From NCBI GenBank assembly GCA_007117255.1, contig SKGU01000128.1, positions 1 through 32,236 of the forward strand: a stretch of DNA of 32,236 nucleotides. The letters are read 5' to 3'. Shown one piece after another: positions 23,118 to 32,213 of this stretch. The notes beneath the pieces were generated by a model. That model did not search any database, was not told the origin of the DNA, and worked only from the letters and a program-made list of their open reading frames with translations. Each line of letters opens with the position of its first letter. Position 1 is the first letter of the stretch. Position numbers and translations under genes: made by a program. Origin of the DNA: Natronohydrobacter sp. (lineage in GTDB: Bacteria > Pseudomonadota > Alphaproteobacteria > Rhodobacterales > Rhodobacteraceae).

Positions 23118-23831
23118 TCAATCCAGCGTGGCGATCAGGCGGTTTCGGGCTTCGGGCAAGGCGCGCCCATGTGCTTCGGCCAGCCATTGATGCAGGAAAT
23201 GGCCACTCAAGCGCAGCGCTTCGCGCATGGCATTTGCGTCCATCTGAGCGCCGGGGTCGATCAGTGCAGCGGGCAGAGGCAGCAGACGCGACGCATACTC
23301 GCCCGCACCGTCATGTGTGACCGCCCGTCCGGTCCGGGGTGAAACATAGGCCAGCCCTGCGCGCGCGCCAGTTACTGCGCATTGCTGCAAATCAAGCCCG
23401 AAACCCGTCGCTTCCAGCAGTTGCAGCTCCCATATGGCATATATGCGCAACCAACCGGGCCGGGCGAGGGCATCGAGCAATTCCAGTGTTTCACTGTAAA
23501 GGCCAGGATAGGGCTGACGCTCTGGCAGGGCAAAGCGGCACAGCGCGCATATTGAACTGAGCGCGGCCAAGGCCAGGCGGTCGCCAAGAATCAGCCCTGC
23601 GCGTGCCCGTGTCAATTCGACTGTGAAACTGCCCAACTGGTCTTCCAGCCGTGCGCGCCAGGTCAGGTCCAGCTGCCCGCCCGGTTGCATTGTCGCCGCC
23701 ATCTTGCGCGAGCCGCCGCCGCGCACCACTCCGGCATGTCGTCCGTGCAGTGCCGAAAATACCTCGATGATCGCGCTGCTCTCTCCATGCGCGCGAGCGG
23801 CCAGCAATATTCCTTCGTCACGCCAATCCAT
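23118..23831 (-). CDS. recO: DNA repair protein RecO
   Basis: A 237-residue RecO, which helps load RecA onto SSB-coated DNA in the RecFOR pathway. The N-terminus MDWRDEGILLAARAHGESSAIIEVFSA, the OB-fold segment GVVRGGGSRK and the central LETL/ELLDAL and LLEATGFGLDL stretches are typical. The four zinc-binding Cys of some RecO proteins are not present as a set. The ATG at 23831 gives the usual N-terminus; a TTG at 23867 is an unlikely alternative. In relatives recO closes the rnc-era-recO block on the same strand as acpS. Here it is alone and on the opposite strand. Confidence 0.88.
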   Translation of the reverse strand: MDWRDEGILLAARAHGESSAIIEVFSALHGRHAGVVRGGGSRKMAATMQPGGQLDLTWRARLEDQLGSFTVELTRARAGLILGDRLALAALSSICALCRFALPERQPYPGLYSETLELLDALARPGWLRIYAIWELQLLEATGFGLDLQQCAVTGARAGLAYVSPRTGRAVTHDGAGEYASRLLPLPAALIDPGAQMDANAMREALRLSGHFLHQWLAEAHGRALPEARNRLIATLD

Positions 23832-23920
23832 GTTGCAAGGCTTGCCGCGAACGCGCTGTTGCGGCAAGGGGTTTCCTGTGCACCCGCAGCTTGTCGCGTC
23901 AATCGCAAGAAGGAAATGAG

Positions 23921-24532
23921 ATGCAGATGGACCCGAAATACCGGATCACCGCCGGGCTGATCGGCGCGATTGGTGTAGCGGCGCTGGCTTCGCAACTGGG
24001 GTTGCGGCTGGGGCGCGGCCAAAGCGTGCTGACAGCGTTATGGGGTATGAGTGGCTTTTTCACGATCCTGACGAATGCCCTGATGGCGGGCACGATGCTG
24101 CATGTTGCTGTGACGGGCCGGCGGGCCAGTTTCGGTTGGATGAGCATGCTCACCGTCTCGATGATCATGGTGGCTTTGGTCTATCACAGTCTTCTTGCGC
24201 GCTATGTGGTGTTCACGGGCCTGCGTTGGTGGACGGATCACGCGCTGCATTCGATCCTGCCTGCAATGATGCTGTGGTTCTGGCTGATGGAGACAACACG
24301 GCACAAGCCGCGCCGCGGGGCACCCCTGACCTGGCTGATCTGGCCTGCGCTTTATGCAGTCTATGCCATGACGCGCGGGGCGCTGAGCGGGCGCTATCCC
24401 TATCCGTTCCTGAATCTGGATCGGCTTGGCCTGAGCGCTGTGGCGCTGAATATGGCCGGGTTGGTGCTTGCGTTCCTGCTGCTGGCATTGGTGCTCAATG
24501 CTTTGGGCAAACGCATGCCATTGCGGGATTAG
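23921..24532 (+). CDS. Pr6Pr family membrane protein
   Basis: A 203-residue integral membrane protein with six hydrophobic segments. The motifs GFFTILTNALMA, LVYHSLL, HSILPAMMLWFWL and the C-terminal RYPYPFLNLDRLG are those of the Pr6Pr (FAR-17a/AIG1-like) family, whose function in bacteria is not established. AAGGAA lies 6 bases before the ATG at 23921. It is divergent from recO (89 bases apart) and its stop overlaps the end of glk by 4 bases. Confidence 0.8.
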   Translation: MQMDPKYRITAGLIGAIGVAALASQLGLRLGRGQSVLTALWGMSGFFTILTNALMAGTMLHVAVTGRRASFGWMSMLTVSMIMVALVYHSLLARYVVFTGLRWWTDHALHSILPAMMLWFWLMETTRHKPRRGAPLTWLIWPALYAVYAMTRGALSGRYPYPFLNLDRLGLSAVALNMAGLVLAFLLLALVLNALGKRMPLRD

Positions 24533-25479
24533 CGCGCATCGAGATAGGCCGCGCAACCCGCAAGAGCCGCATAGTCGTCTTCGACAATCGCAACCGGGAA
24601 ACGCGCCACCAGATCCGAGAAACGGCCCATATCCGTGAAGGCGGCATCAAATCCGAAACGCTCAAGATATTGCGCAAAGGCGCGCGCGACCCCGCCAATC
24701 AGATAGATCCCGCCAAAGGGCAGGGTGATCAGTGCAAGATCAGCCATGACCTGTGCCAGCAGACGCACATAATGGCGCCCAACAGACAGGGCCAGCGCAT
24801 CGCCTTTTTCCATCGCGGCCATGATCGCCGCTGCGTCCAGCGATTGCGCAGATTTGGCTTGCTGCGCGTGAAAGGCAAACAAGCGCTCCAACCCCGACCC
24901 GGACAGCACATCTTCTACCGAGGCAAAGCCACGCCGCGCCACCAGCCAGTCTGCAAGGCTGTAATCTTCCGGCCCGTGCAGAGGTAGATGAATGTGGCCA
25001 GCTTCGGCAGGCGGCACGATATGCCCTGCACCAGCGGCATAGACCGGGGCCGCATTGACCCCAGTGCCCAGACCGATAACCAGTTTCGGGCCGTCCTCAG
25101 CCTGGCCAGCGCGAATGCGACGCAAATGGCTGTCCGGCAGGTAGGCAAGCGCATGACCCTGTGCCTGAAGATCGTTCAACAGCGCGATCTGGTCCAACCC
25201 AATCTCTTGGGCCAGAGACTTGGCTTCGACCTGCCAGCCCAGATTGGTCATTTCAGCATGGTTGCCACGCACGGGGCCTGCCAGCGCCACAGCGGCGCGC
25301 TGCGGCAATGTCCGGTGACGCGACAGAAATTCCTTCAGGACAGAGGCCAGCCCCGGATGATCCGCATTGCGGAACCGTTCAGTCGAGCCTGCGACCAAAG
25401 AGCGCCCACGCGCCAACGCCACGCGCGTATTTGTGCCGCCGACATCGACAACAAGAACCGGTACATCCGCGGAAGTCAT
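24529..25479 (-). CDS. glk: Glucokinase
   Basis: A 316-residue ATP-dependent glucokinase of the Glk family (PF02685). DVGGTNTR at 12-19 is the phosphate-binding loop, LNDLQA at 101-106 carries the catalytic Asp (D103), GLGTGVN at 136-142 is the second phosphate loop and E159 in PAEAGH binds sugar. The bacterial Glk form is recognised by the LNDLxA motif, unlike ROK kinases with a Cys-rich site. It follows aglR on the same strand after 115 bases. It would phosphorylate the glucose set free by AglA, joining the alpha-glucoside locus to the Entner-Doudoroff route. Confidence 0.92.
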   Translation of the reverse strand: MTSADVPVLVVDVGGTNTRVALARGRSLVAGSTERFRNADHPGLASVLKEFLSRHRTLPQRAAVALAGPVRGNHAEMTNLGWQVEAKSLAQEIGLDQIALLNDLQAQGHALAYLPDSHLRRIRAGQAEDGPKLVIGLGTGVNAAPVYAAGAGHIVPPAEAGHIHLPLHGPEDYSLADWLVARRGFASVEDVLSGSGLERLFAFHAQQAKSAQSLDAAAIMAAMEKGDALALSVGRHYVRLLAQVMADLALITLPFGGIYLIGGVARAFAQYLERFGFDAAFTDMGRFSDLVARFPVAIVEDDYAALAGCAAYLDAR

Positions 25480-25552
25480 GGCGATCCTTTATGATCATGG
25501 AGTGTCTGGTGTGCTGCCTGTGGGGCAGGTCCTGCATGGGCTGATACCGTGC

Positions 25553-25579
25553 TTTGGGCGTATGCTTCAAGCGCCCAAA
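25553..25579 (-). terminator. Hairpin between aglR and glk
   Basis: An 8-bp stem (TTTGGGCG at 25553-25560 and CGCCCAAA at 25572-25579) lies 16 bases past the aglR stop. No T-run follows, so it may only reduce read-through or protect the mRNA. Confidence 0.35.
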
Positions 25580-25594
25580 ATCTGAATGCGCGTG

Positions 25595-26638
25595 CTATCC
25601 ACTTTCCTGAGGCACCGCTGGCCCGGTAGAGGCTCCGACCACAAGCGAGGTTTCCATCAATTCGGTCAACGGGGCTGAGGCCGGGGCCTCGACCAATCGC
25701 AGCAACATGCTGGCCGCGCGCCGCCCGGCTTCGCGCACCGATGATTTCGTCGCGGTGAACATTGGGACATCCCCATCATTGGGCAGGTAGGACAGATCAT
25801 CGTCATGTGTAATGATCGACACATCACGCCCCAGTTTCAGCCCAAGATCGGACAAGCCACGGCGCAGACCGTAGGCGACAATCATGGACGAGGCCATGAA
25901 GGCTGTCGGCGGATCGGGCAATTTTCGCATTTCGATCAAGGCGCGATAACCGTAGGGCTCGGTCATTTCAGCCTGCCGCATCAGTGCGGGATCAACCGCA
26001 ATGCCTGCGTGCTCCAGCGCTTCAAGGTAGCCATTGCGCCTACGATTGGCGAAATCCATTTCCTCAAGACCATTGACCAGCGCAATCCTGCGATGTCCAA
26101 GATCGATCAGGAACTGGGCGGCGCGTCGGAATGAGCGTTGGTTGTTGATATCGAGCCAAGAATATGGCTGGTCGATATTGCTGGTGCGGCCATGAAACAT
26201 GAAAGGCACTTCAAGCTCGCCCAGTAGCGCCACGCGGCTGTCTTGCTGGCGCGGTCCGTGGACCATCACGCCATCAACCGCGCCGCGCGCGATCAGATCG
26301 CGGTAAGCCTGAGCTTCATCAGCATCGGGCACCACGCGCAGCACCATCTCATAGCCCGCGCGCGAATAGGTCTCGCCAGCGCCCGCGATGAAATCGGCAA
26401 AAACCGGATTGACGATTTCGTGGCTGGTTGAGACCGGGATCACATGACCAATGGCCTGCGCGCGCCCGGTGGCCAGGCTTTTGGCACGCGTATTCGGGCG
26501 ATAGTTGGCCCGTTCCGCGGCCTCTCTGACGCGCTTGCGCGTTGCGTCATTGACCTCTGGGAACCCGTTCAGAGCACGACTGACCGTCGTGGGTGACAGG
26601 CCCAGAGTCCCCGCAAGTTGTTTCAGTGTCACGCTCAT
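25595..26638 (-). CDS. aglR: LacI-family transcriptional regulator of alpha-glucoside genes
   Basis: A 347-residue LacI/GalR-type repressor. The N-terminal helix-turn-helix (VTLKQLAGTLGLSPTTVSRALNG, about 3-25) and hinge (YRPN to about 58) are followed by a periplasmic-binding-like effector domain (VDGVMVHGP, HRRIALVNG, ITHDDDLSY). It is divergent from aglE, the classic AglR arrangement of Sinorhizobium and Rhodobacteraceae, and the effector is probably an alpha-glucoside or its product. The open frame runs up to 27055 into the aglE promoter, but only the ATG at 26638 gives a normal LacI start. The ribosome-binding site is weak. The operator is proposed at 26810-26825. Confidence 0.87.
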   Translation of the reverse strand: MSVTLKQLAGTLGLSPTTVSRALNGFPEVNDATRKRVREAAERANYRPNTRAKSLATGRAQAIGHVIPVSTSHEIVNPVFADFIAGAGETYSRAGYEMVLRVVPDADEAQAYRDLIARGAVDGVMVHGPRQQDSRVALLGELEVPFMFHGRTSNIDQPYSWLDINNQRSFRRAAQFLIDLGHRRIALVNGLEEMDFANRRRNGYLEALEHAGIAVDPALMRQAEMTEPYGYRALIEMRKLPDPPTAFMASSMIVAYGLRRGLSDLGLKLGRDVSIITHDDDLSYLPNDGDVPMFTATKSSVREAGRRAASMLLRLVEAPASAPLTELMETSLVVGASTGPAVPQESG

Positions 26639-26669
26639 CAGCAAAATCAAACCGTGTTGGATGGGCGCG

Positions 26670-26699
26670 ATAATATGCAAAGTTCTTACCTGCTGAAAA
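26670..26699 (-). promoter_or_regulatory. Predicted aglR promoter
   Basis: On the minus strand TTTTCA (26694-26699), an 18-base spacer and TATTAT (26670-26675). The leader would be about 25 bases. Confidence 0.4.
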
Positions 26700-26774
26700 G
26701 GCTTTTGTGATACCTTTGTTATGCTGCGCCTGCAAAAAGGCCCATTAAATTCATTGGCTTTGGGACAAAACAGA

Positions 26775-26803
26775 TTGACAGAGTGCAGGCATTCCGCCAA
26801 CTT
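26775..26803 (+). promoter_or_regulatory. Predicted aglEFGAK promoter
   Basis: A consensus -35 TTGACA (26775-26780) and, after 17 bases, the poor -10 CAACTT (26798-26803). A weak -10 may mean dependence on an activator or low basal activity. Confidence 0.4.
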
Positions 26804-26809
26804 GAGGCA

Positions 26810-26825
26810 TCCAAAGCGGTTTGGA
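26810..26825. promoter_or_regulatory. Candidate AglR operator
   Basis: The palindrome TCCAAA-GCGG-TTTGGA has 6-bp arms around a central CG, as LacI-family sites usually do. It starts 7 bases past the predicted -10, where a bound repressor would block transcription. Confidence 0.5.
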
Positions 26826-26905
26826 AATGATTCCTGACAGCTGGGATGAGACGGGCGCAATCGCAAGAATTGCACATGACACGGGTCAACCTTGGGAGGA
26901 TGACA

Positions 26906-28258
26906 ATGAAAACGAGACTTTACGCAGGCGTGGCTACGCTTGCTTTGATGGCCGCGGGCGCAAGCGCGGATGAACTGATCATCGCGCCGGGCACCGAAGG
27001 GTTCAACTGGGACAGCTTCGATGCGTTCTCTGAAGCGCATGATTTCTCGGGGCAAAGTCTGAGCATCAATGGGACTTGGACCGGCCTCGATGCGGCGAAT
27101 TTGCGCCGTACGCTCGCTTATTTCGAAGCGGCGACCGGTGCGACTGTCAATTATTCGGGGTCTGAAAGTTTCGAGCAGGATATTGTGATCGCGGTGCAGG
27201 CAAATTCAGCGCCCGATGTTGCGGTGTTCCCGCAGCCAGGTCTGGCCGCTGACATGGCCGCACTGGGCGCGCTGTCGCCCTTGGGTCAGGACACTGCTGA
27301 CTGGATGGTCGAGAATTACGCCGCCGGTCAATCCTGGGTCGATCTGGGCAGTTTTCCCGGCGCAGACGGTGAAGAACAGATGTTCGGCTTCTTCTACAAG
27401 GTCGATGTGAAGTCTCTGGTCTGGTATGTGCCCGAAGCCTTTGAAGAGATGGGCTATGACATTCCCGAGACCATGGAAGAGCTGATCGCCCTGTCAGAGC
27501 AGATCGTCGAGGATGGTGGCGCGCCTTGGTGCATCGGTCTTGGGTCAGGGGCGGCGACAGGTTGGCCTGCGACCGACTGGGTCGAGGATATGATGCTGCG
27601 GCTGCATGAGCCTGAGCTTTATGATCAGTGGATCACGAATGAATTGCCGTTCAATTCGCCCGAAGTCGTCGAGGCGATCGAGATGTATGGCAAATTCGTG
27701 CGCACCGAAGGCTGGGCACAGGGCGGTCCCGAAGCGTCTGCCACGACGGATTTCCGTGACACGACGGCCGGTCTCTTTCAGATCCCGCCAGCCTGTTACA
27801 TGCATCGGCAGGCCTCCTTTATTCCGACCTTCTTTCCTGAAGGATCGGAATATGGGCTGGACTATGATTTCTTCTACTTCCCGGCTTTTGAGGATCGCGA
27901 TCTGGGCGAACCTGTCCTCGGGGCTGGAACGCAGTTTGCGATCCTGAATGACAGCGATTTGTCGCGTGCATTCATCGACTTCCTGAAGACCCCCATCGCG
28001 CATGAAGTCTGGATGGCGCAGTCGGGTTTCCTGACGCCGCATAATGGTGTGAACCTCGAAGTGTTCGGCGATGATGCGCTGCGGGCGATGAATGAAATCC
28101 TGCTCGATGCCACGACATTCCGCTTCGATGCGTCGGACGTCATGCCCGGCGAGATCGGTGCAGGCGCGTTCTGGACGGGCATGGTGGATTTCACCACGCA
28201 GGGTGATGCACAGGCCGCAGCAGACGCTATTCAAGCGCGCTGGGACGCGATGCGCTAA
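26906..28258 (+). CDS. aglE: Alpha-glucoside ABC transporter substrate-binding protein
   Basis: A 450-residue periplasmic binding protein of the extracellular family 1 type. It has a Sec signal peptide (MKTRLYAGVATLALMAAGASA, cleavage after about residue 21). The mature part has the family-1 features FPQPGLAADMAALGAL and FYKVDVKSLVWYVPEAFEEMG. It would capture sucrose, maltose, trehalose or similar alpha-glucosides and deliver them to AglFG. The ATG at 26906 is fixed by GGAGG 6 bases upstream; open frame from 26846 is ignored. First gene of the operon; a stable hairpin follows the stop and would keep its transcript in excess. Confidence 0.9.
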   Translation: MKTRLYAGVATLALMAAGASADELIIAPGTEGFNWDSFDAFSEAHDFSGQSLSINGTWTGLDAANLRRTLAYFEAATGATVNYSGSESFEQDIVIAVQANSAPDVAVFPQPGLAADMAALGALSPLGQDTADWMVENYAAGQSWVDLGSFPGADGEEQMFGFFYKVDVKSLVWYVPEAFEEMGYDIPETMEELIALSEQIVEDGGAPWCIGLGSGAATGWPATDWVEDMMLRLHEPELYDQWITNELPFNSPEVVEAIEMYGKFVRTEGWAQGGPEASATTDFRDTTAGLFQIPPACYMHRQASFIPTFFPEGSEYGLDYDFFYFPAFEDRDLGEPVLGAGTQFAILNDSDLSRAFIDFLKTPIAHEVWMAQSGFLTPHNGVNLEVFGDDALRAMNEILLDATTFRFDASDVMPGEIGAGAFWTGMVDFTTQGDAQAAADAIQARWDAMR

Positions 28259-28270
28259 CTTGACTTGCTT

Positions 28271-28297
28271 GAAAGGGCCGCCATGCGCGGCCCTTTC
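28271..28297 (+). promoter_or_regulatory. Intercistronic stem-loop aglE-aglF
   Basis: A perfect 11-bp stem (GAAAGGGCCGC at 28271-28281, complement at 28287-28297) with a 5-base loop starts 12 bases past the aglE stop. No T-run follows. As after malE, it probably protects the aglE message from 3' decay or partly terminates, so that the binding protein outnumbers the permeases. Confidence 0.7.
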
Positions 28298-28385
28298 AAC
28301 ACATGAATTCCGCGCCAAACAGAGCCAGACAGGACCGCAGCTTGACCCCGGAGGAGGGGGGGCTTGTTGGTCGGGGAGGGGAAGA

Positions 28386-29363
28386 ATGTCACCAGTCCTT
28401 CAGGGTATCTTGACCATCATCATCGGTGTCGGTGGATGTGTCGGATACTTTTATTTCTCGAATATCATCCTCGACAAGGTGATCTTTCCAGCGAAGGGGC
28501 CGCAAGCAGGGCGCAATATCAACCGGGCCAATCAGGTTCGTCCTTGGTTGTTCCTGTTTCCGGCCATGTTCGCACTGGGCCTGTATCTGGCCTACCCCGT
28601 GGTTGGGTCGTTCTGGCGCTCTCTGTTTGACCGGTCCGGGGCCAATTTCATCGGGCTTGGCAATTACTTTGACCTTTTCGCGGAAAGTACCTTTCGCACA
28701 GCCGTATTCAATAATCTTCTATGGGTGCTGTTCGTGCCAGCAGCAGCGACATTCTTTGGCCTGCTGGTCGCACAACTGACCGACCGGTTGAGCTGGGGGA
28801 ATATCGCCAAATCTCTGATCTTCATGCCGATGGCGATCAGTTTCGTGGGGGCTTCGCTGATCTGGCGCTTCGTCTACTCGCCCAACCCAGATATCGGCAT
28901 AATCAATTCGATCCGCGACAGCATGGGCATGGCATCGCTTGATCCGCTTCAGATACAGTTCTGGAACAACTTTTTCCTGATGTTCATCCTGGTCTGGATT
29001 CAGACAGGCTTTGCCATGGTGATCCTGTCTGCGGCTTTGCGTGGCATCCCGGAAGAAACCATCGAGGCCGCAATCATCGACGGGGCAAATCCGTTTCAGG
29101 TGTTCTTTAAGATCAAGGTGCCGCAGATCATGGGCACGATCGTGGTGGTCTGGACCACGATCACGATCCTTGTGCTGAAGGTGTTCGATATTGTCTACAC
29201 CATGACCGGCGGCAATTTCGGTACGCATATCCTGCCAAGCTACATGATGACCTACATGTTCCGCGATGATGGGCGGGCGACGGCAGTGGCCTTTGTCATC
29301 ATGATCCTTGTTCTGCCGGTGATGATCTCGAATATCCGGCAGGCCCGGAAAGAAATGCGCTGA
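28386..29363 (+). CDS. aglF: Alpha-glucoside ABC transporter permease
   Basis: A 325-residue inner-membrane permease of the MalF/UgpA type. It starts with a membrane helix (ILTIIIGVGGCVGYFYFSNII), then five or six more. The cytoplasmic loop that contacts the ATPase is ETIEAAIIDGANPFQVFFKIKVP (EAA motif with conserved Gly). GGGGAGGGGA precedes the ATG at 28386. The frame is open further upstream into aglE but without a ribosome-binding site. aglG follows 13 bases later. Confidence 0.9.
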   Translation: MSPVLQGILTIIIGVGGCVGYFYFSNIILDKVIFPAKGPQAGRNINRANQVRPWLFLFPAMFALGLYLAYPVVGSFWRSLFDRSGANFIGLGNYFDLFAESTFRTAVFNNLLWVLFVPAAATFFGLLVAQLTDRLSWGNIAKSLIFMPMAISFVGASLIWRFVYSPNPDIGIINSIRDSMGMASLDPLQIQFWNNFFLMFILVWIQTGFAMVILSAALRGIPEETIEAAIIDGANPFQVFFKIKVPQIMGTIVVVWTTITILVLKVFDIVYTMTGGNFGTHILPSYMMTYMFRDDGRATAVAFVIMILVLPVMISNIRQARKEMR

Positions 29364-29376
29364 GGGAGGGTGAGAC

Positions 29377-30528
29377 ATGGATAATATCGCTGGACAAAAC
29401 TCAGGCAGCAAGCTCGCCGTCAATATCACAGTCCTCATTCTGGTTCTGCTGTGGCTCTTGCCGACAATCGGGCTGTTTGTGTCATCCTTCCGTGACCGGG
29501 ACCAGATTTCCAATTCAGGCTGGTGGCAGGCCCCGCTTGCGGTGGATCTGAACTTCCGCACCCGTGTCGCAGCGGATAACCCGCGTGAAGAGAACGGTGT
29601 TTTCGTGCTGGAGGGCAATGTCTTTGCCGACCCGGCGCTGGCGTCGAGTTTTCCCGAAGGGACAGGGACCGTTTCCGCCTATGGCACGCGTGCGGTTGCG
29701 CCCGGTGAGTTCCCGGCAGGAGAGGTGTCTGAGCTGCGCAGCGGCGGCACGATTGTCGTCGAACGTGATGGCAGTTATCGTATCGAAAGTGCGGAAGCGC
29801 TGGATCGTGGCCCGACGCTTTATTTTGAGGCGCGCACACCTCCGAAATTCACGCTGAACAACTACCGAACTGTTCTCTTCGCAGACGGGATGGACCGCGC
29901 TTTCATCAATACGCTGACAGTGACCATTCCGGCCACGATCATTCCTATTCTGATTGCGGCTTTCGCGGCCTATGCGCTGGCTTGGATGGATTTCCCCGGT
30001 CGTGGCCTGTTGATCGCTGCTGTGGTGGGGCTGCTCGTGGTGCCCTTGCAGCTTGCCCTTGTGCCGCTTCTGAAACTGCATACCGAAATCGGCATCGGGC
30101 AGAGTTTCCTCGGCATATGGCTTGCGCATACGGGATTCGGCTTGCCACTGGCGGTCTATCTCTTGCGAAATTACATGGTGGGATTGCCGCGCGATATCAT
30201 CGAAAGCGCCAAGGTAGATGGCGCAACGGATTTCCAGATATTCGTGCGCATCATCCTGCCGCTCAGCTTTCCGGCACTGGCGTCATTCGCGATTTTCCAG
30301 TTCCTGTGGACATGGAACGATCTGCTGGTGGCCAAGGTTTTCTTACCATCCGGTGCAGAATCTCAGGTCATGACGGTCAAGATCGCCGATGATCTGCTTG
30401 GTTCTCGCGGGGGCGATTGGGGCATCCTTGCGACTGCGGCCTTCGTGTCCATCGCTGTGCCGCTTTTGGTCTTCTTCACAATGCAACGCTACCTGGTGCG
30501 CGGCCTGCTGGCTGGCTCCGTCAAATAA
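29377..30528 (+). CDS. aglG: Alpha-glucoside ABC transporter permease
   Basis: A 383-residue permease of the MalG type. After the first membrane helix (about 13-37) an unusually large periplasmic segment (about 50-165, with strands such as GVFVLEGNVF) precedes the remaining five helices. The EAA loop is ESAKVDGATDFQIFVRIILPL. AglG of Sinorhizobium has a similar length, so the insert is typical of AglG and not a fusion. GGAGGGT lies upstream of the ATG. aglA follows 11 bases later. Confidence 0.9.
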   Translation: MDNIAGQNSGSKLAVNITVLILVLLWLLPTIGLFVSSFRDRDQISNSGWWQAPLAVDLNFRTRVAADNPREENGVFVLEGNVFADPALASSFPEGTGTVSAYGTRAVAPGEFPAGEVSELRSGGTIVVERDGSYRIESAEALDRGPTLYFEARTPPKFTLNNYRTVLFADGMDRAFINTLTVTIPATIIPILIAAFAAYALAWMDFPGRGLLIAAVVGLLVVPLQLALVPLLKLHTEIGIGQSFLGIWLAHTGFGLPLAVYLLRNYMVGLPRDIIESAKVDGATDFQIFVRIILPLSFPALASFAIFQFLWTWNDLLVAKVFLPSGAESQVMTVKIADDLLGSRGGDWGILATAAFVSIAVPLLVFFTMQRYLVRGLLAGSVK

Positions 30529-30539
30529 GGACAAGACAC

Positions 30540-32192
30540 GTGACTGCTCAAACTTTGTTGCAGCCCGATCACGGGCTGGAGCTTCACCCCGACTGGTGGC
30601 GCGGTGCGGTAATCTATCAGATTTACCCCCGCAGCTATCAGGACAGCAATGGCGATGGTATCGGCGATCTGCGTGGGATCGTGGAACGTCTGCCTTATAT
30701 CGCCTCGCTTGGGGTCGATGTGATCTGGATAAGCCCGTTCTTCACCTCACCGATGAAGGATTTCGGCTATGACGTGTCGGATTACTGCGATGTTGATCCA
30801 ATGTTCGGCACGCTGTCCGATTTCGACGCGCTGGTGGCCACGGCGCATAAGCTGGGCATCAAGGTGCTGATCGATCTGGTGCTGTCGCATTCGTCAGACC
30901 AGCACCCCTGGTTTGTTGAGAGCCGCGGCAGCCGCGACAATGCGCGCGCGAACTGGTATGTCTGGGCTGACCCAAAGCCTGATGGAACGCCGCCGAACAA
31001 CTGGCTGTCGATATTTGGCGGGTCTGCTTGGGCCTGGGATTCGACACGCTTGCAGTATTTCCTGCACAACTTTCTTGCGTCGCAGCCCGATCTGAACTTC
31101 CACGAACCACAAGTGCAAGACGCGCTGCTGGACGTCGCAAAATTCTGGCTTGACCGGGGCGTGAATGGTTTCCGGCTCGATACGATCAATTTCTATGTTC
31201 ATGACGCAGAGCTGCGCGACAATCCCGCATTGCCGCCAGAGAAGCGAAACGCCAATATCGCGCCTGCCGTAAACCCATATAACCATCAGGAACATCTTTA
31301 CGACAAGAACCGCCCGGAGAATCTGGAGTTCTTGCGCCGTTTCCGGGCGCTGCTAAATGATTACGACGCGGCGGCGGTGGGTGAAGTCGGGGACGCACAG
31401 CGCGGGCTGGAAATCCTTGGCGAATACACATCCGGTGGTGACAAGGTGCAGATGTGCTACGCCTTCGAGTTTTTGTCGCCGGAAGCTCCGACGGCACAGC
31501 GCTTTGCGTCTGTTATCCACCAATTTGAAGCTGCGGCACCAGATGGTTGGGCTTGCTGGGCGTTTTCAAACCATGACGTTATGCGGCATGTCTCGCGCTG
31601 GGATTTGACGCCAGCGGCCGCCCGCTGTTATGCGACGCTGCTTTTGTGTCTGCGCGGATCGGTCTGTCTGTATCAGGGCGAAGAACTGGGTCTGCAAGAG
31701 GCAGAGTTGCGCTTCGAAGACCTGCAAGACCCCTATGGCATTCAGTTCTGGCCAGAGTTCAAGGGCCGCGACGGATGCCGGACGCCAATGGTCTGGACGT
31801 CGGATAATCAAAATGGTGGGTTCTCACAGGGCCACCCATGGCTTCCGGTCGCCCGTGAACATCTGCACTTGTCGGTTGATGCGCAGGAACGCGCGCCGGA
31901 TGCATTGCTGCATCACTACCGCCGGGCCATCGCGTTCCGTCATGCCCATCGCGCGCTTGTGCAGGGTGATATGCATGAGATGAAAACAGAGGGTGACGTT
32001 CTGTCCTTCCAGCGCGAGGCTGCGGGCGAAACGCTGTTCTGTGCCTTCAATCTTAGCCATGAGCCAGCAACCCTGACATTGCCACAGGGCAACTGGGTTG
32101 CTGTTGGGCAGGACTTGAACAGTTCCGGTCCGGGGGAGGACGGGAAAGTACATCTGGGACCATGGCAGCCCTGCCTGGTCGTCAAACGATAA
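30540..32192 (+). CDS. aglA: Alpha-glucosidase (GH13)
   Basis: A 550-residue cytoplasmic alpha-glucosidase, which hydrolyses imported alpha-glucosides to glucose. GH13 motifs in order: YQIYPRSYQDSNGDGIGDL near the N-terminus, DLVLSHSSD at 112-120, GFRLDTINF with nucleophile D214, GEVGD with acid/base E282, and FSNHDVMRH with D346. There is no signal peptide, in line with uptake before hydrolysis. The start is GTG at 30540, with AAGGA about 8 bases upstream; the ORF is open further upstream inside aglG. A strong site (GGGGAGGAG) after its stop belongs to aglK. Confidence 0.92.
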   Translation: MTAQTLLQPDHGLELHPDWWRGAVIYQIYPRSYQDSNGDGIGDLRGIVERLPYIASLGVDVIWISPFFTSPMKDFGYDVSDYCDVDPMFGTLSDFDALVATAHKLGIKVLIDLVLSHSSDQHPWFVESRGSRDNARANWYVWADPKPDGTPPNNWLSIFGGSAWAWDSTRLQYFLHNFLASQPDLNFHEPQVQDALLDVAKFWLDRGVNGFRLDTINFYVHDAELRDNPALPPEKRNANIAPAVNPYNHQEHLYDKNRPENLEFLRRFRALLNDYDAAAVGEVGDAQRGLEILGEYTSGGDKVQMCYAFEFLSPEAPTAQRFASVIHQFEAAAPDGWACWAFSNHDVMRHVSRWDLTPAAARCYATLLLCLRGSVCLYQGEELGLQEAELRFEDLQDPYGIQFWPEFKGRDGCRTPMVWTSDNQNGGFSQGHPWLPVAREHLHLSVDAQERAPDALLHHYRRAIAFRHAHRALVQGDMHEMKTEGDVLSFQREAAGETLFCAFNLSHEPATLTLPQGNWVAVGQDLNSSGPGEDGKVHLGPWQPCLVVKR

Positions 32193-32213
32193 ACACAAAG
32201 GGGAGGAGACATC

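Noticed and set aside
24040..24987. 315-codon plus-strand frame
   Set aside because: It runs across the Pr6Pr gene and antisense to glk, both well supported; composition is that of a shadow frame.
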